Assembly (NCBI GenBank): GCA_036146215.1
Contig: JAYYJN010000126.1
Span: 1 to 5,605, forward strand
DNA from: UBA7805 sp036146215
Lineage (GTDB): Bacteria > Planctomycetota > Planctomycetia > Pirellulales > UBA7805
Direction: 5' to 3'
Length of the DNA stretch: 5,605 nucleotides
Translations under genes and position numbers: made by a program
Notes under the pieces: model-generated
The model's input: only the letters and a program-made list of their open reading frames with translations
What the model was told of the DNA's origin: nothing
Database searches by the model: none
Part shown: positions 1-5,571 of the stretch, piece by piece
Layout of the letters: every line of letters begins with the position of its first letter
How positions within the stretch are numbered: the first letter of the stretch is position 1

Positions 1-68
1 AACTGTTGTCGATTCAATCTGCCAGGCACAGCGCGACCCTTAAAATGCAAGCGGAGATGCTTTTGTGA
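1..68 (+). CDS. Possible 3' end of an upstream gene (partial)
   Basis: The frame beginning at base 3 is open from the window edge and ends with TGA at 66-68. That stop overlaps the GTG start of the MnmE-like gene as GTGA, a common arrangement for translationally coupled genes, and the ribosome-binding site of the next gene lies inside this tail. The visible end reads LLSIQSARHSATLKMQAEML and one more L. The rival frame from base 2 ends with TAA at 41-43 (TVVDSICQAQRDP) and could equally be the true tail. In many bacteria the gene before mnmE is yidC or jag, but about 20 residues are too few to identify a family, so no product is proposed. Confidence 0.3.
   Translation, partial: LLSIQSARHSATLKMQAEMLL
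53..57 (+). promoter_or_regulatory. Ribosome-binding site of the MnmE-like gene
   Basis: GGAGA lies 7 bases before the GTG at 65. It is the strongest Shine-Dalgarno match in front of any gene here and decides the start. The ATG at 57-59 overlaps it and opens only a four-codon frame, so it is not the start. Confidence 0.7.
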
Positions 69-1222
69 ATCGGGTCATTCCTCTCTCTGCTGCAGGTTAT
101 TCCGCACTCTCCTGTTTGCGAGTTGAGGGTCCCGATATTCGGGCTTTGGTCAAACGTCTTTTTCTGCCAGGCAGTCCGCAAGGCTGGGAAAACCTTTCTG
201 CCGGCGAACCAGTCTTTGGGCATTGGAAGCAGCACAACGGTGAAGAGGTTGTCGTAAGCATCTTAGGCGAGAATATTGTCGAAATTCAGTGTCATGGCGG
301 TACGGTCTCCCAAGATTTGCTCGTCGATTCATTTCTGGAAGAGGGTTGTGAATTGTTGGACTGGCAGAATTGGATTACAGAAACGGCAGAAAATTCAATC
401 GAGGCAGCAGCGATAAAGGCACTCACCAATGCTAGAACACACCGCGTTGCGATGATCTTGATTGATCAGTTACGAGGCGCACTTCAGGATGCCATTGAGC
501 AAATCGTGAATTACCTGGTGCAACCAGACCTCGTAGCGGCCAAAAGTGGTCTTGAGGCTCTGATTTCGCAAAGCAAACTGGGGACGCACTTAGAGAGCGG
601 TTGGAGGGTCGCTCTCATTGGCTCGCCGAACGCAGGAAAGAGCAGTTTGATAAATGCGATACTAGGATTTCAGCGATCGATTGTTTTATCTCAACCCGGT
701 ACGACACGGGATCTGGTCACCGCCAGTACAGCGATTGAGGGCTGGCCGGTTGAACTGGTTGATACTGCAGGGTTGCGGTCTGGAGGCGAACCACTCGAAG
801 AGATGGGCATGCAATTGGCCCTACAGCAAGCATCCCGGTCAGACCTTGTGTTGCTTGTTACCGATGCGTCCTCTGCTTGGACCGCTGAACAGGATCGATG
901 GCGATCCGAATTTGAAAATGTTTTGGTAGTGCATAACAAACAGGATTTGACCAGCGATCACACGGGAGAACGGCCTGAAGGGATACCGACCGTCGCGATT
1001 TCTAAAGCGGGCGTGGAACATTTATGCGCGCAGATCGTGCAACGGACTGTCGGCGATGCACCGGTTCACGGTCTCGCCGTGCCGTTCACTCATGCGCAAG
1101 TGGAAGGAATTCAAAGTGCATTGGCCCTGCTGGAATCGGGCGAGATCACCGAAGCGAAGTCAATCCTACTGCGTTTACTGCAGGCGGATCGGGCGGCGTC
1201 CCGGCCGCAAGCAAACCCATAA
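65..1222 (+). CDS. mnmE: MnmE/TrmE-like tRNA modification GTPase, short form without C-terminal Cys motif
   Basis: MnmE is a dimeric cytoplasmic GTPase that works with MnmG to build the 5-carboxymethylaminomethyl group on wobble U34 of certain tRNAs. The 385-residue product has the family order. An N-terminal folate-binding-type domain (about 1-110) carries the CHGG signature at 76-79 inside VEIQCHGG. A helical segment follows (about 110-178), and a Ras-like G domain is inserted at about 180-330. All G motifs are visible: G1 GSPNAGKS 186-193, G2/K-loop GTTRD 212-216, G3 DTAG 233-236, G4 NKQD 291-294 and a likely G5 SKA 313-315. A second helical part ends at 385. Two things are odd. The protein is about 70 residues shorter than the usual ~450. 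The C-terminal FC(I/V)GK motif with its conserved Cys is missing, and the tail instead reads LLQADRAASRPQANP. No CIGK-like text appears in the other two frames just downstream, so a simple late frameshift is unlikely. The GTG start is supported by GGAGA and by the 4-base overlap with the upstream frame. Family assignment is firm; the U34 modification role is inferred. Confidence 0.9.
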   Translation: MNRVIPLSAAGYSALSCLRVEGPDIRALVKRLFLPGSPQGWENLSAGEPVFGHWKQHNGEEVVVSILGENIVEIQCHGGTVSQDLLVDSFLEEGCELLDWQNWITETAENSIEAAAIKALTNARTHRVAMILIDQLRGALQDAIEQIVNYLVQPDLVAAKSGLEALISQSKLGTHLESGWRVALIGSPNAGKSSLINAILGFQRSIVLSQPGTTRDLVTASTAIEGWPVELVDTAGLRSGGEPLEEMGMQLALQQASRSDLVLLVTDASSAWTAEQDRWRSEFENVLVVHNKQDLTSDHTGERPEGIPTVAISKAGVEHLCAQIVQRTVGDAPVHGLAVPFTHAQVEGIQSALALLESGEITEAKSILLRLLQADRAASRPQANP

Positions 1223-1242
1223 ACAGAGATAGATTTGTTTTA

Positions 1243-1268
1243 AGTTTGTCGGCATTTTCTGCCAAACT
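1243..1268 (+). terminator. Stem-loop after the MnmE-like gene, weak terminator candidate
   Basis: The arms AGTTTGTCGGCA and TGCCAAACT pair around a TTTTC loop, with a 3-base bulge on the left arm. It begins 20 bases after the TAA stop. The following bases (CTGCTTATTTAT) are only moderately T-rich, with a better T run at 1291-1298, so intrinsic termination is plausible but not convincing. Confidence 0.35.
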
Positions 1269-1342
1269 CTGCTTATTTATGGAGAGCCCTTATTTTTCCT
1301 ATCTTGCCGCGCGTTCGGTTAGTTGGTACGACAGAGTAGTGT

Positions 1343-1362
1343 CACGTTGACGCACGTTGACG
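1343..1362 (+). repeat. Perfect 10-bp tandem duplication
   Basis: CACGTTGACG occurs twice back to back (1343-1352 and 1353-1362) in the gap before the thioredoxin-like gene. Each copy contains TTGACG, a 5/6 match to a -35 hexamer, but I found no convincing -10 box at 16-18 bases from either copy. It may be a paired protein-binding site or simple slippage duplication. Confidence 0.7.
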
Positions 1363-1382
1363 GTTGCCCGCCTCAGGGCCCC

Positions 1383-1406
1383 CAGCTCCACAAACAGTTC
1401 CACAAA
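1383..1406 (+). repeat. 12-bp tandem duplication, 11 of 12 identical
   Basis: CAGCTCCACAAA (1383-1394) is followed directly by CAGTTCCACAAA (1395-1406). The copies differ by one C/T. It lies 20 bases downstream of the 10-bp duplication and ends 22 bases before the start codon at 1429, so it would fall in the leader or core promoter of that gene. Confidence 0.65.
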
Positions 1407-1428
1407 CTCAAAGTGATTTAAGAACTCC

Positions 1429-1917
1429 ATGGTGTGTCGCAAAAGCCTGTGCGGTTTCATTTTCGCTGTTATCTTTAGCCTTTTCAGTGGGCAAAGCATC
1501 GCCGATGAGTCCGGGTTGAAAGTCTGGTGGACGGATTATGGATCTGCATATCGATTGGCTGAAAAGGAGCAGAAGCCACTTTTGGTTGTGTTTGACACGG
1601 TCGATGGTTCGGAGAGGACGTTGAAGGGGGCGTCGCCATGGCAGCGGAGCAATGCCTCCAGCTTATTGGGCCCCTACATTCTTTGTCGAATAAACATTTC
1701 GACCCCCTCGGGCCGAGAACTGGCGCGGAAGTTCGCTGTACCGGGTTTTCCAAGTGTCGTGATCACTGACAAGCGTTTAAATCGCGTGATTTACCGTCGT
1801 CACGGTCCGCTATCGGATCTGGACTGGGCGGTGATGTTAGTCTCCTATAGAACGGGCGAGCGTTTAACGGAGCTTTCTTCCCAGCCTTCTGATCAACGCA
1901 CCGTTTGCTATACATGA
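1429..1917 (+). CDS. Exported thioredoxin-fold protein lacking the CXXC active site
   Basis: The 162-residue product begins with a signal peptide: basic MVCRK, a hydrophobic core to about residue 20, and a plausible cleavage after S-I-A25. The mature part resembles thioredoxin-like domains of the DUF255/thioredoxin_7 type. A helix with AEKEQKP (about 44-50) leads into the first core strand LLVVFDT (51-57). A second strand YILCRINIS (83-91) follows, then ELARKFAVPGFPSVVITD (97-114), where P108 sits at the usual cis-proline position before a strand. The expected CXXC after the first strand is absent: DTVDGSERT (56-64) has no Cys. A disulfide-reductase activity is therefore unlikely, and a structural or binding role is more plausible. 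The ATG at 1429 lacks a good Shine-Dalgarno sequence, but the signal peptide fits this start. The protein ends in QRTVCYT, and an open +1 frame continues past the stop, so a frameshift near the end cannot be excluded. Confidence 0.72.
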   Translation: MVCRKSLCGFIFAVIFSLFSGQSIADESGLKVWWTDYGSAYRLAEKEQKPLLVVFDTVDGSERTLKGASPWQRSNASSLLGPYILCRINISTPSGRELARKFAVPGFPSVVITDKRLNRVIYRRHGPLSDLDWAVMLVSYRTGERLTELSSQPSDQRTVCYT

Positions 1918-2035
1918 CGGTAGCACCCTGATGCCCGTGTGGCATCTGGCCGGCGATTCGTTGCTCGGAGCGTCGTTTCGTGGTATCAAGATCGATCCCT
2001 CCTTCGAGGCGGCGTGGACGCTTTGCCTGAGATGA
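1868..2035 (+). pseudogene. Possible remnant or frameshifted tail in the +1 frame after the thioredoxin-like gene
   Basis: In the +1 frame relative to the thioredoxin-like gene, 55 codons are open between the TAA at 1865-1867 and the TGA at 2033-2035. The translation includes DGSTLMPVWHLAGDS and LLGASFRGIKIDPSFEAAW, which reads like ordinary protein. By hand count of codons 1899-2032, 30 of 45 third positions are G or C. There is an in-frame ATG at 1931 but no ribosome-binding site before it. It could be the true C-terminus of the thioredoxin-like protein after a one-base indel, the end of a decayed gene, or chance. I do not recognise a family. Confidence 0.25.
1927..1949 (+). other. Stem-loop downstream of the thioredoxin-like gene
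   Basis: CCTGATGCC and GGCATCTGG form 9-base arms around a CGTGT loop, with one T-T mismatch. The inner six pairs (GATGCC/GGCATC) are perfect. It starts 10 bases after the TGA at 1915-1917. No T run follows, so it is not a standard intrinsic terminator; it could protect the 3' end of the message or be incidental. Confidence 0.35.
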
Positions 2036-2121
2036 ACTTGATCGCATTGCATAGCTTCAACCGATTGTTGTGAGCGTGAGACTGGTAGCATGATGACCCA
2101 TTCGGTTTATGCAATGATTTA

Positions 2122-2127
2122 TATAAT
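2122..2127 (+). promoter_or_regulatory. Candidate -10 box for fxsA
   Basis: A perfect TATAAT sits in an AT-rich stretch 18 bases before the fxsA ATG. No good -35 hexamer is present at 16-18 bases (CATTCG at 17). If real, transcription would begin near 2133-2135 and give a leader of only about a dozen bases, consistent with the weak GGA-plus-A-run ribosome-binding region before the ATG. Confidence 0.4.
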
Positions 2128-2145
2128 CCCCGGAAAAAGATAACA

Positions 2146-2646
2146 ATGCTTTTGCGGTTAATCCTGCTCTTCACACTGATCCCGTTTCTCGAACTCTATC
2201 TTCTGTTGAAGATTGCCGATAAAACATCGGCCCAATTTACTTTTGCCCTGGTCGTAGCCACCGGAATTTTAGGAGCAATACTTGCGCGTCGACAAGGTTT
2301 TCAGTGGCGGCAGAAAATGGCGATGCAGTTACAAGAGGGCGAGCTGCCCACCGACGGAATTCTGGATGGTTTAATGATTTTTATTGCCGGAGCGCTGCTG
2401 CTTACTCCAGGAGTGCTTACCGATCTATTGGGTTTTGGACTGTTGATCGCGCCTTTGCGTGCGATCTTTAAAGCACGCATTCGACAAAAGATTTCACAGT
2501 CTTTCCAAGCGGGGGTCAAAAATCAGTACACATGGACAAGCGAGACCGGAAGTGTCTCATCGGGCCGGGATCGCGTGATTGAGAGCTATGTGATAGAAAA
2601 CCGGGATAAACCTGAGGGTGAAACCGACCGTGAAACACGATCGTAA
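2146..2646 (+). CDS. fxsA: FxsA family inner-membrane protein
   Basis: FxsA is a small cytoplasmic-membrane protein. In Escherichia coli its overproduction relieves F-plasmid exclusion of phage T7, and its normal role is unclear. The 166-residue product shows the family pattern from its first residue. Helix 1 (about 2-22) contains PFLE at 13-16. A second hydrophobic segment (about 31-47) leads into LARRQG at 46-51. A linker with DGILDG at 70-75 follows, then a long hydrophobic hairpin (76-103) with AGALLLTPG, TDLLG and a closing IAP. From about 104 the protein is basic and then polar, ending in a charged tail, as is usual for the family, whose tails vary in length and sequence. The ATG at 2146 is set by the start of helix 1; the Shine-Dalgarno match is weak. 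It converges on the large minus-strand gene with 55 bp between stops. Confidence 0.92.
   Translation: MLLRLILLFTLIPFLELYLLLKIADKTSAQFTFALVVATGILGAILARRQGFQWRQKMAMQLQEGELPTDGILDGLMIFIAGALLLTPGVLTDLLGFGLLIAPLRAIFKARIRQKISQSFQAGVKNQYTWTSETGSVSSGRDRVIESYVIENRDKPEGETDRETRS
2625..2643. terminator. Hairpin at the fxsA stop, weak terminator candidate
   Basis: CGACCGTG and CACGATCG pair around an AAA loop with one mismatch, ending directly before the fxsA TAA. It lies between two converging genes, so it could act on either transcript. Neither side has a clear T run, so support for intrinsic termination is weak. Confidence 0.2.
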
Positions 2647-2701
2647 ATCTTCCTCGGCCTCGGGTTAAATTAAAAATCGCGAAATCGTAAGTTTCACTAA
2701 C

Positions 2702-5296
2702 TCAGTTTCCGCTGGGGCTGGCCAGAATGGGTGGTTCGCCATCCTTGGGAACATCGGTTTTTTTGAGCAGCGGGCATACCGTAATATTTTTGACCCACAC
2801 TTCGGTTGCACCTTGAACCGCGACATTAACCGAAAATTTTCCCATGGGCGGACTTCGGCGATAAAGAATACATTGCTGTAGATTTTTTCCTGGTCCGAGA
2901 GCTTGCGCCATCGCAGGTCCCTCACCGGAGTCAAAAATTAGTGCCTGATTTATATCTCCATTTGCAGGGGCAGTAACCATGATCTCGGCCTGGATTAGAT
3001 AAGGCGTTCCCGGCGGTAAATGCATCAGCGGACTTTCGATAGTGAGCGAACGATTGCTACCGCTTTTCGCCATTTTCTGTTGAGACCATATGTGCACTGT
3101 TGTATCTTCTTTGTTGCTTTGTCGCAGCACCTCGAATCCATTTTGCGGGTTTAATTTAAGTGCATCGACAACTTTCCAATCTGCGTGATCACCCGCAGAT
3201 TGATCCGGTCGATTACCTTCGAGCAAGTCGGATCCCAAGGTTAACTCGGATAAAACGTCCGCCCAGGTGATCGCGGCAGGCAGCGTATCAAAACGTGCTA
3301 GTGCCGGGTGCCGGGTCGGTGGACCGATTGTGTCGGCGAACCGATGCCATATTTCCCATTGCATAGATCGTATTTGTTGGAAACGTGCTAGAGAATACCC
3401 TAGTTCTCGTTGTGCCACGCGTCGGGAATCGTCGCCGCTGAGTAATGCATTTTTCTTCAAAGTTTTCAAGAAAATCTTTCCCGTTGCTGAGGAAAATTCC
3501 ATCCCCTGCAAGTATTCGCAAGTGGTTCGATGAAGGCGTTGCTCCTCCTTGAGTAACCAAAAAAAGACTTCGTGTGCTTCTTCCCTTGAATCCGCAATCT
3601 GCTTTGCGGTTCGGCGTATTTGAGAAAGCTGATTGGTGAACAGGGTGGCTGTAATTTGATCAATCCCTTGTGCCGTCACCCGAACCCCGCCTGCCACGCG
3701 CTGTCGGTGGGCAGGTCGTAAATCAAATGGGCGGATAAAAAAGACTCGGGATGTTGCTGCAATGTGAGGAACGGTCACTTCGTATGTTTCAGTAATCGGC
3801 CGAGACAGAAAAGTGCCATGAATCCTTGCAGTTTTGGAGATCAAAACTGCGCTACGATGTTTTGTCAAAAGGGTAGTTTGGATATCCGTGTCACGACCAT
3901 TGAAACTCTGCGCGGTCACGTGTCCGGAGAGAAAAGGGGCGAGAATATTGAGTTCCATCAGAATGAGACGCAGCGCCCTGCTGCGTCTTTGGGCAGAGGG
4001 CTGTGATCCATTGAGCGGTTGCCGAGATGAGAAGAGAAACCGCTGTTTGCCTCCGGCAATAGTGCGGAAGACCTGCTCTCGGATCTCCCAATAACTTAAG
4101 TCCACTCGCGGCGAGGGAACGGAATCAAATCTCTTTTGAAGAGGCAAAGGAAATGCTGAGTTTGCAGAGATCTGCGTCCGAATTTTCTCGATTTTTAAGG
4201 GCTCTTCCCCTAGCGTGATATGGGACTTCTTATTATTGGTTTCGTTTACATTCTGCCGAGATGGGGGCTCTCGATCGGTCGGTGCATACCAGACCAGCGT
4301 CTCGTTGATCGGTATGGGTACATCGGTCTGAGATTGCCCGGAAGCAACCTCCGTCATGTTTCTTTTTGGTGCTAGTAACCAAAGGTAGTGTTTGGATGCA
4401 TCGCGGCGTTGCTGCTCTGTCGGCGGGCTGGGAAGCAAAATGCCGTTGAATCCTAGATTTTTTAAAAAGGCAAAAGGCTCACCCTGGTATTGAATCACCC
4501 TTGGTAATGCAGGCCCGAATTGATTCTTGTTTGGACGCGGTTTGGAGTCGAAGGATAAATCGATGGGTGCGAGCTGATCAGCCAATACAGGCGAATTATT
4601 TTTTTGGGAAATTAAACCATGGATCGTCAAATCATCAATGTAAGCGATCGTTTTTCCATTTCCCCCATGAAGATTTATCATTATCCGGTCGACATACGCT
4701 TCGCGGAAATCCACTTTGCCCGAATGGCCGCTCCGAGCGATGCGTGTTTGACGCCGCACTTTTTGCAACACCTGTTCGAGGAACAATTGTTGCCATCGTC
4801 CTACATTCTGATAACTATCCCCATAAACTTTCAAAGTTAAAGCTTTACCTGTGTCGGGATCGATCGACCGGGGTAGAACCACACGAGCCGCCAATTGCAT
4901 GCCAGGACGATCGGCACGAATCCAGAGAGAAAAAGAAAGTTCCTCGATGACTGATGCCATTTCAATCGGGGTTGTGACATAAGCGAATGAACCGCCGGCA
5001 GAGGAAAGATAAAATTTTTCTGCCCATCGACCACTGTGGACAGGGTGGCGAACCCGAGCATGCTCAAGGACGTGGATCGTCGAATCAGTTTTTCCAAGAT
5101 TCCAACTGGTTGTCGGGCCCTCTAAGGAATCGATCGAGATGGATGCTGCGAGGAGTACAGCGGTGTCACCGGTCCAACAAAGATTGACCACCAGCAATAG
5201 AAAAACTGAGAGCCCGAAACATCGCTTGCCGAGGGTGTCCCCCATCGGAGGTGTGAACTCAACCGATCGGTCTGTTTTGTTGCAAGATAGCGACAT
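2702..5296 (-). CDS. Large secreted planctomycete-type protein with terminal beta-sandwich regions and a degenerate TIM-barrel-like middle
   Basis: The longest frame encodes 864 residues. A signal peptide is clear: GKR at 23-25, a hydrophobic core at about 27-40, and cleavage probably near 50. Residues about 52-228 look like a carbohydrate-binding or concanavalin-type beta-sandwich, with FSLWIRADRPG (122-132), ARVVLPRS (137-144) and a closing AYVDRIMINLHGGNG, AYIDDLTIHG (200-227). Residues 266-308 (RVIQYQGEPFAFLKNLGFNG, ending YLWLLAP) resemble the first strand-helix-strand of a glycosidase-like TIM barrel. Residues about 310-400 are polar and low in structure, so the barrel seems eroded, and I see no convincing pair of catalytic acids. 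A region with LILMELNILAPFLSGHV (444-460) and a helical region at 540-660 follow. The last 110 residues form another beta-sandwich (PLMHLPPGTPYLI, LIFDSGEGPAM, LYRRSPPMGKFSVNV). I infer a cell-envelope or extracellular carbohydrate-binding role; no activity is claimed. Neither ATG (5296 or M18 at 5245) has a Shine-Dalgarno sequence. M18 would give a more standard signal peptide (MGDTLGKR then the core). An in-frame TAA at 5303-5305 caps the frame. Confidence 0.85.
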   Translation of the reverse strand: MSLSCNKTDRSVEFTPPMGDTLGKRCFGLSVFLLLVVNLCWTGDTAVLLAASISIDSLEGPTTSWNLGKTDSTIHVLEHARVRHPVHSGRWAEKFYLSSAGGSFAYVTTPIEMASVIEELSFSLWIRADRPGMQLAARVVLPRSIDPDTGKALTLKVYGDSYQNVGRWQQLFLEQVLQKVRRQTRIARSGHSGKVDFREAYVDRIMINLHGGNGKTIAYIDDLTIHGLISQKNNSPVLADQLAPIDLSFDSKPRPNKNQFGPALPRVIQYQGEPFAFLKNLGFNGILLPSPPTEQQRRDASKHYLWLLAPKRNMTEVASGQSQTDVPIPINETLVWYAPTDREPPSRQNVNETNNKKSHITLGEEPLKIEKIRTQISANSAFPLPLQKRFDSVPSPRVDLSYWEIREQVFRTIAGGKQRFLFSSRQPLNGSQPSAQRRSRALRLILMELNILAPFLSGHVTAQSFNGRDTDIQTTLLTKHRSAVLISKTARIHGTFLSRPITETYEVTVPHIAATSRVFFIRPFDLRPAHRQRVAGGVRVTAQGIDQITATLFTNQLSQIRRTAKQIADSREEAHEVFFWLLKEEQRLHRTTCEYLQGMEFSSATGKIFLKTLKKNALLSGDDSRRVAQRELGYSLARFQQIRSMQWEIWHRFADTIGPPTRHPALARFDTLPAAITWADVLSELTLGSDLLEGNRPDQSAGDHADWKVVDALKLNPQNGFEVLRQSNKEDTTVHIWSQQKMAKSGSNRSLTIESPLMHLPPGTPYLIQAEIMVTAPANGDINQALIFDSGEGPAMAQALGPGKNLQQCILYRRSPPMGKFSVNVAVQGATEVWVKNITVCPLLKKTDVPKDGEPPILASPSGN
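5262..5271. repeat. Perfect 10-bp palindrome near the start of the large secreted gene
   Basis: ACCGATCGGT is its own reverse complement. It lies between the two candidate start codons of the minus-strand gene: inside the coding region if translation starts at 5296, and in the leader if it starts at 5245. It is also one of eight CGATCG sites in the window, so it may reflect that word bias and not an operator. Confidence 0.35.
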
Positions 5297-5319
5297 GCGC
5301 GTTTATGGAAACGTTATCG

Positions 5320-5339
5320 ATGTGGCAAGAAAACCACAT
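5320..5339. promoter_or_regulatory. Inverted repeat in the divergent intergenic region, possible operator
   Basis: ATGTGG and CCACAT form perfect 6-base arms around an 8-base spacer (CAAGAAAA). It is 24 bases upstream of the longest start of the large secreted gene and within the only divergent promoter region of the window. The arm spacing suits a dimeric DNA-binding protein, but one short repeat is weak evidence. Confidence 0.3.
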
Positions 5340-5461
5340 GGCACTCGAGGTCAGCAAAAGACATCTAAAGTCTGCTTCTATCAGGATTTGTGACAAATGA
5401 CTACCCCAAAATCAACCTGTCCTGGCGATCCGCTAGCAATGGACAAAAAAAGACAAAATGC

Positions 5462-5491
5462 TTGCCAAGACTGGGCTTACGGCATTACGAT
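5462..5491 (+). promoter_or_regulatory. Candidate sigma-70-type promoter for the rightward gene at 5572
   Basis: TTGCCA (5462-5467, 5 of 6 to TTGACA) is 18 bases from TACGAT (5486-5491, 4 of 6 to TATAAT). It would give a leader of about 75 bases. It is the best-spaced pair I found in the divergent region 5297-5571, which otherwise holds no convincing gene. Confidence 0.3.
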
Positions 5492-5571
5492 GAGGAAAAC
5501 GCCAGACGGACTGGCACGAGCGCTGCGGTTAGCCCCTACGCATAAACCGCAATCCTGGAGAACGACTTACG

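Noticed and set aside
1304..1332. TTGCCG-17-TACGAC promoter pair before the thioredoxin-like gene
   Set aside because: Only 4/6 and 3/6 matches, no better than expected by chance in 200 bp.
1024..1350. 108-codon plus-strand ORF overlapping the end of the MnmE-like gene
   Set aside because: It is an Arg- and Ser-rich shadow frame for most of its length, contains no CIGK-like motif that would suggest a frameshifted MnmE tail, and has no start signal.
1763..2091. Two minus-strand ORFs covering the gap after the thioredoxin-like gene
   Set aside because: Both are Arg/Ser/Gln-rich antisense frames without hydrophobic core pattern or start signals.
4501..4950. 149-codon plus-strand ORF opposite the large secreted gene
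   Set aside because: It is antisense to the well-supported secreted-protein frame and has composition typical of a shadow, with no domain or ribosome-binding site.
2702..5296. Active glycoside hydrolase call for the large secreted protein
   Set aside because: The barrel-like region is too short and irregular, and no convincing catalytic acid pair is visible, so an enzymatic activity would be a guess.
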